A stretch of 64,000 bases of DNA from DP-19 sp036496285 (GTDB lineage Bacteria; Desulfobacterota; Binatia; UTPRO1). The notes under the pieces were generated by a model. That model was not told the DNA's origin. It saw only the letters and a list, made by a program, of their open reading frames with translations, and searched no databases. Location: NCBI GenBank assembly GCA_036496285.1, contig DASXLI010000024.1, positions 43,068 to 107,067 of the forward strand, given 5' to 3'. Every line of letters begins with the position of its first letter. Position 1 is the stretch's first letter. The translations under genes and the position numbers were made by a program. Shown piece by piece: positions 34,048 through 42,643 of this stretch.

Positions 34048-35222
34048 CGCCCCTCCTGCGGCAGGTTCAGCACCCGCTTGGAGATGATGTTGCGCTGCAC
34101 CTCGGACGAGCCCGAGTAGATCGTGCCGGCGCGCGACCAGAGGAACTCGCGCGACCAGTCGACGTCGGGACGCGCCTCGGGGCTGGTGCGCAGCAACTGG
34201 CCGCCCGGGCCGAGGATGTCGAGCGCCGTCTCGCGGAAGCGCTTGTCGAACTCGCTCCAGAAGATCTTCTCGATCGACGACTCGGGGCCGGGCACCTTGC
34301 CGTCGGCGAGGTTGGCGAGCATGCGGAGGCCGTTGGCGCGCAGCACCTCGTTCTCGACGAGGAGGCGCGCGAGCTTCTCGCGTACGGCGCCGCCCTCGCG
34401 GCCGAGCTCCTTGCAGGTCTGGGCCAGGAGCCGGAGGTCGCGGCCGTAGCGCTCCGAGGCCGCCAGGCCCATCGCGCCGCGCTCGAAGGCGAGCACGGTC
34501 ATGGCGATCCGCCAGCCCTCGCCGATCTGGCCGACGAGATTCTCGCGCGGCACGCGCGCGTCCTCGAAGAAGACCTCGCCGAACTCGCTCTCGCCGGTGA
34601 TCTGCCGCAGACGCCGGACGGTCACGCCGGGCGTGTCGAGCTTGCAGAGGATGAAGGAGATGCCGCCGTAGCGGTCCTTCGAGTCGGTGCGCGCGAGCAC
34701 GAAGATCCAGTCGGCCCACGGGCCGAACGTCGTCCAGATCTTCTGGCCGTTCAGCACGAAGTGGTCGCCGTCGATCGCGGCGCTGGTGCGGAGTGACGCG
34801 AGGTCGCTGCCGGCGCCGGGCTCGCTGAAGCCCTGGCACCAGATCTCGTCGCCGGAGAGCATCGGCGGGATGAAGCGGCGGCGCTGCGCCTCGCTGCCGT
34901 GATGGATGAGCGCGGGGCCGAGGAGGCCGATGCCGAGGGAGTTGAGGATCGGCGGCGCGTCGGCGCTCGACATCTCCGCCTCGAAGATCGACTTCTCCAC
35001 CTCGGTCGCGCCGCGGCCGCCCCACTCGGCCGGCCAGTCCATGCCGAGGTAGCCGCCCTCGTAGAGCTTGCGCTGCCAGCCGCGGCGCAGCTCCATCAGG
35101 CTGTCCTCGTTGGCCTTCGGGTCGCGCAGCTCCTCGCGCCAGGGCCGGCCCATGTTGGCCTTGAGCCAGGCGCGGAGCTCATCGCGGAACTTGACGTGCG
35201 TGTCCGATAGCTGGAGGTCCAT
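34044..35222 (-). CDS. Acyl-CoA dehydrogenase, first subunit of a pair
   Basis: A 392-residue acyl-CoA dehydrogenase. FAD/substrate motif QGFSEPGAGSDLASL and the downstream NGQKIWTTFGPWADW are clear. The C-terminal end GTIYSGSSEVQRNIISKRVL is the family's FAD-binding tail. Paired with the smaller dehydrogenase by a 4-base overlap. Together they resemble FadE26/27 or FadE28/29-type heterotetramers acting on bulky acyl-CoA side chains; substrate unproven. Confidence 0.92.
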   Translation of the reverse strand: MDLQLSDTHVKFRDELRAWLKANMGRPWREELRDPKANEDSLMELRRGWQRKLYEGGYLGMDWPAEWGGRGATEVEKSIFEAEMSSADAPPILNSLGIGLLGPALIHHGSEAQRRRFIPPMLSGDEIWCQGFSEPGAGSDLASLRTSAAIDGDHFVLNGQKIWTTFGPWADWIFVLARTDSKDRYGGISFILCKLDTPGVTVRRLRQITGESEFGEVFFEDARVPRENLVGQIGEGWRIAMTVLAFERGAMGLAASERYGRDLRLLAQTCKELGREGGAVREKLARLLVENEVLRANGLRMLANLADGKVPGPESSIEKIFWSEFDKRFRETALDILGPGGQLLRTSPEARPDVDWSREFLWSRAGTIYSGSSEVQRNIISKRVLNLPQEGR

Positions 35223-35346
35223 CGTTCGTCCTTCGTGGTTGTGGGGAGTGCGCGAACGGCCGCCGCTCGGCGGCGTGCCGAACCCGCTACAGAAGCCTCG
35301 CTGGAACGATCAAGTCAATAGCGCGTGGGGCGTCCGCCGATCGCGC
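35223..35346. other. Gap upstream of the acyl-CoA dehydrogenase pair
   Basis: A 124-base gap. It holds a GC hairpin (gccgccg / cggcggc near 35260-35275) in the leader of the dehydrogenase operon. TTGACT appears on the minus strand, but no matching -10 at the right distance is clear. Confidence 0.35.
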
Positions 35347-36126
35347 TCAGGCCAGCTCGACGGAGAAGCGGATGTTGCGCTTGCTGATGCCGTCGAGGAC
35401 GATCTGCACGCCGCCGCTGCGGAGCATCCACTCGACCCGGTGGTCGCGGTACTCGCGCACGAACTGGCCCGACTCGACGAGCTGCGGCAGCATCTCGAAG
35501 CCCGCCATCGACTCCGCGGCGGACGTCAGCACCTTCTGCACGCTCGGACGCTGGCGCATGCGGTCGAGCCAGCGCTCGAGCGCCGACCCCGCCTGCGGCG
35601 GAAAGCCGCTGAGCGCCGCCGCGTTCACCGCGGGCAGGACCGAGATGTCGCCCCAGCCGACCGCGCTGCCGTTGAAGTACTCGCGCCCGCCGAGCTCGCG
35701 CTCGAGGCGCGTGTTCACGCCCGCGATCTGCTCGCCGGCGCGCGCCATGAGCGTGTCGGCGAGCGCACCGGTCGCGCGCTTGAAGAAACGGATCTCGTAG
35801 AGCGCCCAGTTGATCGCCTCGTAGTACGTGTCGCAAATCTCCTCGATCATGCGGACGCGCGCGCGCTCGGCCGGCGTCGACGGTAGCATCGGGGGCTGCG
35901 GCCACTTGTCCTCGAGGTACTCGAGGATGATCGTCGAGTCGAAGATCTTGACGTCGCCGTCGACGAGTGCGGGAATCTCGAGGCGCGGATTGGCCGCGGC
36001 GAACTCGGCCCCGCCGCCGGCGAAGATGTCCGGCACCGCCGTCTCGAACGGCAGGTTCTTCTCGAGCAGCGCGAGCTTCACCTTCTGGACATAGGGCGAG
36101 AGCGGGTGTTCGAAGAGCTTCAGCAT
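35347..36126 (-). CDS. Glutathione S-transferase family protein
   Basis: A 259-residue GST. The thioredoxin-fold N-terminus MLKLFEHPLSPYVQKVKLAL has a Ser-Pro active-site region and the glutathione-binding IPALVDGDVKIFDSTIILEY (cis-Pro and Ser/Thr). A helical C-terminal domain follows and ends in an extra stretch of about 40 residues. Probably conjugation or dehalogenation of hydrophobic compounds. Divergent from the GMC operon. Confidence 0.88.
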   Translation of the reverse strand: MLKLFEHPLSPYVQKVKLALLEKNLPFETAVPDIFAGGGAEFAAANPRLEIPALVDGDVKIFDSTIILEYLEDKWPQPPMLPSTPAERARVRMIEEICDTYYEAINWALYEIRFFKRATGALADTLMARAGEQIAGVNTRLERELGGREYFNGSAVGWGDISVLPAVNAAALSGFPPQAGSALERWLDRMRQRPSVQKVLTSAAESMAGFEMLPQLVESGQFVREYRDHRVEWMLRSGGVQIVLDGISKRNIRFSVELA

Positions 36127-36195
36127 GGCGGCGTCCTCCGTGACTGGCGGGATGAGCCGTCGTCATGGCACGTCGGGTGTGGTGATCCAAGGCCA

Positions 36196-36227
36196 TTGAC
36201 ATATTTGGTCGAGTGACCTAACAGGTC
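36196..36227 (+). promoter_or_regulatory. Candidate promoter and operator of the GMC operon
   Basis: Perfect -35 TTGACA (36196-36201), 17-base spacer, TAACAG (36219-36224). Inside the spacer and -10 are overlapping inverted repeats: GGTC-gagt-GACC (36207-36218) and GACCT-aac-AGGTC (36215-36227). The left part TTGGTC matches the left half-site before the TetR gene at 9906. Predicted start is within a few bases of the ATG at 36233, so the mRNA may be leaderless. The operon's own TetR at 38406 is the likely binder. Confidence 0.5.
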
Positions 36228-36232
36228 CGTGC

Positions 36233-36868
36233 ATGATGTTGGACGGACGCCCAACCGTCGGACGTGACAGCGGCAACGGCTCGTCGGGGACGCACTCCGC
36301 GTCGCCGGGCCTCTCGCGACGCGGCTTCCTCAGGGCGGGCGTCCTCACGACCGGCGCGCTCGCCTTCGGCGCTACGATCGCGGGCTGCTTGCGCGACACT
36401 CGCGCGGTCGAGGGTGAGGAGCCCGAGGTGCTCTCCCGCGGAGAGCTTGCGACGCTCGCCGCGGTCGCCGACCGGGTGATCGCCGCGGGCGAGGGCACGC
36501 CGACGGCGCGCGAGGCGCGCACGGCCCGCCGCATCGACCGCGAGCTCACCTTCAACGAGGGACAGCTCGTCGGCGACGTACGGGCGGCGCTCGCCATGAT
36601 CGAGTACGGCCCCTACCTCGATCTCCACCTGCGGCCGTTCACCCGTCTCGACCCGGCGGCGCAGGACGCCTACCTCCAGGCCTGCGCCGGGTCGTCGTGG
36701 ACCTTGCGCCGCAACGCGTTCAGCGGCCTGCGCTTCCTCTGCCTCTTCTTCTACTACACCGACGATCGTACCTGGCGCTCGATCGGCTACGGCGGCACGA
36801 TGGTCGACCGCAAGCTGCCCGAGGCCGCCAACGCCCGCGAGGTGCTCGACCAGAGGGCGCGCGCATGA
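36233..36868 (+). CDS. Tat-exported gluconate 2-dehydrogenase subunit 3 family protein
   Basis: A 211-residue small subunit of a membrane-linked GMC dehydrogenase. The twin-arginine signal LSRRGFLRAGVLTTGALAFG (residues about 28-47) is followed by a lipobox-like IAGC. The body has the family's helical LSRGELATLAAVADRVIAAG. Its stop overlaps the start of the GMC flavoprotein, which has no signal of its own and is likely carried out with this subunit. No cytochrome c subunit lies beside it. Two adjacent ATG codons (36233 and 36236) could start it. Confidence 0.85.
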   Translation: MMLDGRPTVGRDSGNGSSGTHSASPGLSRRGFLRAGVLTTGALAFGATIAGCLRDTRAVEGEEPEVLSRGELATLAAVADRVIAAGEGTPTAREARTARRIDRELTFNEGQLVGDVRAALAMIEYGPYLDLHLRPFTRLDPAAQDAYLQACAGSSWTLRRNAFSGLRFLCLFFYYTDDRTWRSIGYGGTMVDRKLPEAANAREVLDQRARA

Positions 36869-38409
36869 TCGTCGAGTACGGCGAGGTCACCGGCGACCGC
36901 CGCGAGCAGGTGGACGTGATCGTCATCGGCTCGGGCTGCGGCGGCGCGACCGTCGCGAAGGAGCTGGCGGCCGCGGGCCACTCGGTCCTGATCCTCGAGC
37001 GCGGCGGCTACTACACGACCGCGCGCGGCGACTTCGACCAGCGTGCCGACGACATGCTGGCACGGATCGACGGCGGCCGCGGCCTCGACACCACGACCAA
37101 CGGCCAGATCGGGCTGCTGTACGGCAACTGCGTCGGCGGCGCGAGCGTCCACTACTGGGCCGACAGCTGGCGCATCCCCGCCGATCGCTGCGACCGCTAC
37201 GCCGAGCTCGGCGTCGAGGGCCACGCCGACGCGGATCTCGCTCCACACTACGCCCGCATCGAGCACGACCTGAACATCCACCCCGCGCCGCGCGAGTACT
37301 ACAACCGGATGAACGAGCTCTTCGACGTGGGCGCGCGACGCCTCGGCTGGCAGGTCGAGGCCGTGCCGCAGGCGCGGAAGGGCTGCATCAAGAGCGGCCA
37401 CTGCTACCAGGGCTGCGCCTTCGACGCGAAGCAGTCACAGCTCGTCACCCACATCCCGGCGGCGATCGCCGCGGGCGCGCGCCTCTTCGCCGACTGCCGG
37501 GTCGAGGCGATCACGACCGACGCGCGCGGGCGGGCGAACGGGGTGCAGGCGTCGTTCATCGACCGGCGAACCGGGAAGCCGATGGGCCATACGCTCACCG
37601 CGACCGCGCGCTGCGTGGTCCTGGCGGCCGGCGGCTACGGCTCCCCGGTCGTCTGGCTGCGGTCGAAGCTGCCGAACTCCTCGGGCCAGGTCGGGCGAAA
37701 CCTCTACTGCAATCCGACGCCCTACCTGCACGCGATCTTCCCCGAGAAGGTCGAGCAGTGGTGGAGCATCCCCACGGCGACCGGCACGATGGACTTCCGC
37801 CTGCCGCGCTACGAGGGCAGGCGCTACGTCGAGGGCGGCTACCTGCTCCACCCGAACCAGCTCCAGCCCGAGCTTCTGGCGGTGACCCTGCCCGGGTTCG
37901 GCATCGAACATCGCCGGGTGATGGACATCCTCCCCCGGCTCGGCGGCGCGGTCTCGTGGATCGACGACGAGGTCCCGGGCGAGATCACCCTCGACCGCCG
38001 CGGCCGGCCCGTCTACCGCTACGAGATCCGCGGCGTCGACGTCCTGAAGATCCGCGACGCGATGAAGAAGCAGGCCCTCCTTCTGCTCGCGGCCGGCGCG
38101 ACCGAGGTCATCGCGCCCGACCCGACGGGCACCCGCATCCGTGACGAGAAGGAGATCAGCATCCTCGACACCCTGGACATCGCGAGCGGGGCGATCCTCT
38201 TCGGCGCCCCCCACCCCGCCGGCACGCTGCGCATGGGCGCCGATCGCCGCACCTCCGTCGTGAGCTCGAGCCACGAGGCGCACGAAGTGCCGGGCCTCTT
38301 CGTCGCCGATCCGAGCGCCTTCCCGCTGCCGCCGAGCGTCGATCCCTCGCTCGGCATCATGGCGTGGTCGTACGTCGCGGCGGACGCCGTCCGCCGGCAC
38401 CTCGCATGA
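36865..38409 (+). CDS. GMC family oxidoreductase (flavoprotein)
   Basis: A 514-residue FAD-dependent alcohol dehydrogenase or sterol-type oxidoreductase. FAD motif VIGSGCGGATVAKELAA, the GMC segment GNCVGGASVHYWADSWR, and the C-terminal HPAGTLRMGAD with the active-site His, followed by PSVDPSLGIMAWSYVAADAV. The Cys-rich loop CIKSGHCYQGCAFDAKQS is seen in the membrane dehydrogenase branch of GMC. Coupled by ATGA overlaps on both sides. Likely oxidises a hydroxyl group in the periplasm with electrons passed to a cytochrome; substrate unknown. Confidence 0.9.
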   Translation: MIVEYGEVTGDRREQVDVIVIGSGCGGATVAKELAAAGHSVLILERGGYYTTARGDFDQRADDMLARIDGGRGLDTTTNGQIGLLYGNCVGGASVHYWADSWRIPADRCDRYAELGVEGHADADLAPHYARIEHDLNIHPAPREYYNRMNELFDVGARRLGWQVEAVPQARKGCIKSGHCYQGCAFDAKQSQLVTHIPAAIAAGARLFADCRVEAITTDARGRANGVQASFIDRRTGKPMGHTLTATARCVVLAAGGYGSPVVWLRSKLPNSSGQVGRNLYCNPTPYLHAIFPEKVEQWWSIPTATGTMDFRLPRYEGRRYVEGGYLLHPNQLQPELLAVTLPGFGIEHRRVMDILPRLGGAVSWIDDEVPGEITLDRRGRPVYRYEIRGVDVLKIRDAMKKQALLLLAAGATEVIAPDPTGTRIRDEKEISILDTLDIASGAILFGAPHPAGTLRMGADRRTSVVSSSHEAHEVPGLFVADPSAFPLPPSVDPSLGIMAWSYVAADAVRRHLA

Positions 38410-39065
38410 GCGCACCGTCGCCGCAGGCCGGGCCCGCACCGCAGCGTCCCGCGCGCCACCGACCGGGCACCGCCGTCCTGCCGAAGGGCCGCGAGCGCCG
38501 CGACACCATCCTCGACGCCGCGACCGCGATCCTCGTGCACGAGGGCTACGCGCCCCTCTCCACGCGCAAGATCGCGGCGCGCGCCGGCATGCGACCCGGC
38601 AATCTCCAGTACTACTACCGCACCAAGGAGGACGTCGTGCGCGCCGTCCTCGAGCGCTACCTCGACCGCGCCTTCCAGGCGCTGGAGGCGCGTCTCGCGG
38701 AGGCCGACGGCGGCCCCGCCGCGCGCCTGCACTCGGCCCTCGACGCAGCGCTCGCCGACCAGCGCTCCGCCGAGAGCTGCCGTTTCTTCTTCGAGCTCTG
38801 GGCGCTCGCCGCCCACGATCACTCGGTCGCCGAGGCCATGCGCGACTTCTATGCCCGCTACTGGCGCCGCGTCGTGGCCCTGATCCTCGACGTCAATCCG
38901 GCGCTCGGCCGCCCGCGTGCCGAGCGGCGGGCCGCGCTCCTCATCGCCACGCTCGAGGGGCTGCAGCTCTTCCGCTCGCGCACGCCGCCGCACGAGCTGC
39001 CGCTGCCGGCGCTCGAGCGCGAGCTGCGGCAGGTCGTCGATCACCTCGTGCTGGAGGGCGCATGA
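38406..39065 (+). CDS. TetR/AcrR family transcriptional regulator
   Basis: A 219-residue repressor with the HTH in STRKIAARAGMRPGNLQYYY and RTKEDVV (residues about 44-75). N-terminal 25 residues are Pro/Ala/Arg-rich and disordered. Located inside the GMC operon, overlapping both neighbours, so it is likely an autoregulator of the operon that binds the repeats near 36205-36227. Ligand may be the substrate of the GMC enzyme. Confidence 0.9.
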   Translation: MSAPSPQAGPAPQRPARHRPGTAVLPKGRERRDTILDAATAILVHEGYAPLSTRKIAARAGMRPGNLQYYYRTKEDVVRAVLERYLDRAFQALEARLAEADGGPAARLHSALDAALADQRSAESCRFFFELWALAAHDHSVAEAMRDFYARYWRRVVALILDVNPALGRPRAERRAALLIATLEGLQLFRSRTPPHELPLPALERELRQVVDHLVLEGA

Positions 39066-39553
39066 TTCCGTCCGCCGAGCTGCCGCGCTTCCTCCGGGCC
39101 CGGCGTGTCGCCGTGCTCGCGATCCCGCGCGACGGGCGCTCGCCGCTCACGACGCCGATCTGGTACGACTACGACGGCGAACGCTTCCGCATCCAAGTCG
39201 AGGCGACGAGCGCCAAGGCCAAGCTGCTCGGCCGCCGCGACGTGACGCCGGTCTCGCTCGTCGTGCAGAGCGAGGTGCCGCCCTATCGCTACGCCATCGT
39301 GTACGGCAGCGCGCTCCTCCGCGCGGACGCCGATCCGGCGCTCCGCCGCCGCGTCGCGCGCCGCTACTTCGGCCGCATCGCAGGCGACCAGTACATCGCG
39401 CAGGAGGACGCCGCCGGCCGCGGCGTCGACGCGCAGCGCATCATCGAGATCACACCGGAGCGGCTGGTGAGCCACGACTTCCGTCCGGAGGCGGGCTGGT
39501 TCGGCCGGCTCTACTTCGGTATCTATCGCTGGTTCCGGCCGGTGCCGGCGTAG
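39062..39553 (+). CDS. PPOX-class flavin/F420-dependent protein
   Basis: A 163-residue split-barrel protein of the pyridoxamine-phosphate-oxidase-like superfamily. The core pattern is RRVAVLAIPRDGRSPLTTPI, WYDYDGERFRIQVEATSAKA and RYAIVYGSALL. Members bind FMN, F420 or haem and reduce small organic compounds. ATGA overlap with the TetR gene. Cofactor cannot be told from sequence; the LLM gene at 40213 would be compatible with F420. Confidence 0.8.
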   Translation: MIPSAELPRFLRARRVAVLAIPRDGRSPLTTPIWYDYDGERFRIQVEATSAKAKLLGRRDVTPVSLVVQSEVPPYRYAIVYGSALLRADADPALRRRVARRYFGRIAGDQYIAQEDAAGRGVDAQRIIEITPERLVSHDFRPEAGWFGRLYFGIYRWFRPVPA

Positions 39554-39564
39554 GAGGTAGGCCC

Positions 39565-40194
39565 ATGCTCGTCGTCCATCACCTCAACGACTCGCGCTCG
39601 GACCGCATCCTCTGGCTGCTCGAGGAGCTCGGCCTTCCCTATGAGATCCGCACCTATCAGCGGAACGCCACGACCCGGTTCGCGCCGCCGGAGTTGAAGG
39701 CGATCCATCCGCTCGGCAAATCGCCGGTCATCACCGACGGCGATCGCACGATCGCGGAGTCGGGCGCGATCATCGACTACGTCATCCGCCGCCATGGCGG
39801 CGGCCGGCTGCAGCCGAATCCCACGTCGCCGCTCTACGACGAGTACGTACAGTGGCTGCACTACGCCGAGGGCTCGGCGACCTTGCCGCTCCTCGTGCTG
39901 TTGTTCACGACCTGGATGGGCGGCGGCGCCGCCGAGCCGCTCCAGCGCCGCATCGACGAGGAGATCGCCAACCACCTCGGGTACGTCGAGCGCGCGCTCG
40001 CCGGGCGGGAGTTCCTGGTCGGTACCGAGCTGACCGGCGCCGACGTACAGATGACGTTCGTCGCCGAGATGGCGAAGCTCCTGGGACGGCTCGGCGACTA
40101 TCCGAACCTGAGCGCCTACGTCGCGCGCATGCACGCGCGGCCGGCGTACCGCCGCGCCATCGAGCGCGGCGGCCCGTCCATGCTCGACGTCTGA
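39565..40194 (+). CDS. Glutathione S-transferase family protein
   Basis: A 209-residue GST. N-terminal thioredoxin fold MLVVHHLNDSRSDRILWLLE with Ser residues at the active-site position, HPLGKSPVITDGDRTIAESG for glutathione binding, and a helical C-terminal domain with EFLVGTELTGADVQMTF. Ribosome-binding site AGGAGG seven bases upstream. Last gene of the GMC operon. Confidence 0.9.
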   Translation: MLVVHHLNDSRSDRILWLLEELGLPYEIRTYQRNATTRFAPPELKAIHPLGKSPVITDGDRTIAESGAIIDYVIRRHGGGRLQPNPTSPLYDEYVQWLHYAEGSATLPLLVLLFTTWMGGGAAEPLQRRIDEEIANHLGYVERALAGREFLVGTELTGADVQMTFVAEMAKLLGRLGDYPNLSAYVARMHARPAYRRAIERGGPSMLDV

Positions 40195-40212
40195 GCCGCG
40201 GCGCGCTCGCGC

Positions 40213-41136
40213 CTACGACGCCGCGAGCTTGATCAGCAGCGCGCGGGTGCGCGCCGTCGCCTCGTCGTCGCCGGGGACGCGGAACGGGGCGGCGAGAAAG
40301 TCGGTCGCGCCCGAGTCGGCGAGACGCCGCAGCGCCTCGCCGACGGCGCTCTCGTCGCCGACGATCGCGACGTCGGCGGGGCCGGCCGCGCCCTCGCGGT
40401 CGAGCATCGCGCGGTACGAGGGCAGCGTGCCGTAGATCTCGAACTGCTGCGCCGCGACCTGGCGCGCCGCGGCCGTCTCCTTGGTCACCGCGATCGGCAG
40501 CCCGACGACGACGCGCGGCGCGGGGCGGCCCGCCGCCGCCGCGGCCTCGCGGATGCGGGGCACGGTGTGCTCCCGGATGGTGCGGAGCCCAGTCATCCAG
40601 GTGATCGTTCCGTCGGCCTCCGCGCCGGTGAGCGCCAGCATCTTCGGCGCGAGCGCGGCGACCAGGATCGGACACGGGGTCGCGCCGGGGACATTGACGC
40701 TCGCCGACACGCGGTACTCCGCGCCCTGATGGCCGACGCTGCCGTTCCGGATGAGCGGCCCCAGCACGGCGAGGTACTCCTTCATGTGGCTGTACGGCTT
40801 GGCGAACGAGAGGCCGAACATCATCTCGATCACGACCTGGTGCGAGAGGCCGATGCCGAGCGCGAACCGGCCGCCGGCGGCGGCCTGCGCGGAGAGGGCC
40901 TGCTGCGCCATCGCGACGGGATGGCGCGGGTACGTCGGCACGACGGCGGTGCCGAGCTCGATGCGGCTCGTTTCGCGGGCGCAGAGGGCGGCGGCCATGA
41001 TCGCGTCCATGCCGAAGATGTTCGCGAACCAGCCGGTCGCGAAGCCGTCGGCCTCGGCGCGCTTCGCCTGGGTGATGAGCCCGTCGACGGTGGCGGGCGC
41101 GCCCGCGATGTCCCCGATGCCGATCCCGATCCTCAT
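40213..41136 (-). CDS. LLM-class F420/FMN-dependent oxidoreductase
   Basis: A 307-residue luciferase-like monooxygenase (TIM barrel). N-terminus MRIGIGIGDIAGAPATVDGL, then RIELGTAVVPTYPRHPVAMA, GGRFALGIGLSHQ, and a late DVAIVGDESAVGEALRRLAD. The pattern is close to the actinobacterial-type F420-dependent LLM group. Last gene of a four-gene minus-strand run, 25 bases after the lipoprotein stop. Confidence 0.88.
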   Translation of the reverse strand: MRIGIGIGDIAGAPATVDGLITQAKRAEADGFATGWFANIFGMDAIMAAALCARETSRIELGTAVVPTYPRHPVAMAQQALSAQAAAGGRFALGIGLSHQVVIEMMFGLSFAKPYSHMKEYLAVLGPLIRNGSVGHQGAEYRVSASVNVPGATPCPILVAALAPKMLALTGAEADGTITWMTGLRTIREHTVPRIREAAAAAGRPAPRVVVGLPIAVTKETAAARQVAAQQFEIYGTLPSYRAMLDREGAAGPADVAIVGDESAVGEALRRLADSGATDFLAAPFRVPGDDEATARTRALLIKLAAS

Positions 41137-41161
41137 TGGCGGTCCTCCCGGCTCGCGCGCC

Positions 41162-42295
41162 TCATCGCCCCGGCTGTCCGGGAGCGAGGGCGCGGAAGCG
41201 GTAGATGTAGTGCGGGCCGAGCTTGGCGATCTCCCGGCTCGAATGGAAGAGCACCCGGTTCAACTGGCTGTCGGTCACGTAGATCCAGCCGTCCGGTCCG
41301 AAGCTCATGCCGTCGGGCCACACCAGGCGCGGATCGCGGACCATGGTCGCCTGGCGGGCCGTGTCGTCGCCGGCCGCGGGCGGACGGAGCACGGTGACGG
41401 CGCGGTCCTCGATCGCGGTCAGGTAGATGTTGGCGTCGCGATCGATGGTGATGCCGTCACTGATCGGCTTCGGGCCATAGTCCTCGACGGCCGCGGCGAG
41501 CCCGTCCGGGGAGAGCGTCGCGTCGCGCAGCGCCGCCGTCCGCACGCGATACATGCGGTGGCCGGAGAGCGGCCCGAAGTAGAGGTACTCGTTCGGCAGG
41601 TCGAGCACGATCGAGTCGACCGCGACCCGGATCGGAATGAACGCGAGCTTGATCGTGTGCCCCTCGACCGCCATGTCGATCGATTCCGCCTGGACGGACT
41701 TGTGGCCCTGCAGCAGGCGCCGGGCGCGGCGCGCGCCGACATCGTACACGACCAGCGCCGGGCGCATGCGGTAGGAGCTCGTGTCGGCGACGTAGATCAC
41801 ATCGTGGTCGGCATCGATCGCGAGGTCGTTCAGGTAGGAGCCCCAGCCGACGCCCTCCGCCGAGCCGAAGTCGTACTCGTGGACGAGCTGCCCGCTCGCG
41901 ATGTCGAACCCGTAGAGCGCCGGCTTGCCGAAGCCGTTCTTGCCGTGGTCGAGGACCCAGAGCCGGCCCTTGGCATCGAGCTTGATGCCCTGCGGGGTCT
42001 CGAAGCGCTCCTGCCAGGCGTCGTCGGGATACGGACGCGACACGTTGCCGGCGGAGATCTCGGCGACCTTCACCTGCGGCGACGCCGCCGGATGGTAGGT
42101 GATGAAGATGCGCCCGGTCGGCGAGACGGCGACGTTGCCGACCACCGACCCGAGCTGTGCCACCACCTCGAGGTCGTCGGGTCCACGGAGCGGCGTATCG
42201 GAGTAGGTGCGCGGCGGCACCCGGTCCGGGTGGCAGGCCGCGGCGAGAAGCCCCACGAGGAGGACGGCGGCGCACAGTGCTCGCGGCGGACGCAT
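41162..42295 (-). CDS. Lipoprotein beta-propeller, SMP-30/yellow-like
   Basis: A 377-residue protein with a lipoprotein signal (LLVGLLAAACHPD, Cys at about 21). The body is a six-blade-type propeller with repeated motifs GRLWVLDHGKNG, DVIYVADTSSY, ANIYLTAIEDRAV and GWIYVTDSQLNRVL. It resembles the major royal jelly / yellow and SMP-30 gluconolactonase families. Possibly a lactonase or a sugar-binding protein in the periplasm. Confidence 0.8.
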   Translation of the reverse strand: MRPPRALCAAVLLVGLLAAACHPDRVPPRTYSDTPLRGPDDLEVVAQLGSVVGNVAVSPTGRIFITYHPAASPQVKVAEISAGNVSRPYPDDAWQERFETPQGIKLDAKGRLWVLDHGKNGFGKPALYGFDIASGQLVHEYDFGSAEGVGWGSYLNDLAIDADHDVIYVADTSSYRMRPALVVYDVGARRARRLLQGHKSVQAESIDMAVEGHTIKLAFIPIRVAVDSIVLDLPNEYLYFGPLSGHRMYRVRTAALRDATLSPDGLAAAVEDYGPKPISDGITIDRDANIYLTAIEDRAVTVLRPPAAGDDTARQATMVRDPRLVWPDGMSFGPDGWIYVTDSQLNRVLFHSSREIAKLGPHYIYRFRALAPGQPGR

Positions 42296-42303
42296 GGGGC
42301 GCG

Positions 42304-42633
42304 TCAGCGGCGGCGGACGGTGACCGCCGTCCCGTAGGCCGCGACCTCGCTCATGAGATTCGCGATCTCGTTGCAGTCGAAACGCATCGCGAGCACGGCG
42401 TTGCCGCCCTTGGCCTGCGCAGCCTTGCGCATGCGCTCGATCGCCTGGTTGCGGCTGTCGGTCAGCAAGGTGGTGTAGCCGCGCGCCTCGCCGCCGAACA
42501 CGGTCCGGAAACTCGCGCCGATGTTCGAGAACACGTTCCGTGCCCGGACGACGAGCCCGCATACCTCGCCGTGCACCGCCACCACCTCGTAGCCGGGGAG
42601 GTCGTTCATGGTGCTGACGATCATCTCGTCCAT
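42304..42633 (-). CDS. YbjQ/UPF0145 family protein
   Basis: A 109-residue protein. The family signature GYTTLLTDSRNQAIERMRKA followed by AKGGNAVLAMRFD is clear, as are the beta-rich start LPGYEVVAVHGEVCGLVV and the end YGTAVTV. YbjQ forms pentamers and has been described as a putative heavy-metal-binding domain. Start at MDEMIVSTMND. Eight bases before the lipoprotein gene. Confidence 0.88.
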   Translation of the reverse strand: MDEMIVSTMNDLPGYEVVAVHGEVCGLVVRARNVFSNIGASFRTVFGGEARGYTTLLTDSRNQAIERMRKAAQAKGGNAVLAMRFDCNEIANLMSEVAAYGTAVTVRRR

Positions 42634-42643
42634 CGGCGCGGTT

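Noticed and set aside
40195..40212. Possible terminator between the GST and LLM genes
   Set aside because: The only pairing is a short GGCG/CGCC stem without a U-tract; too weak to call.
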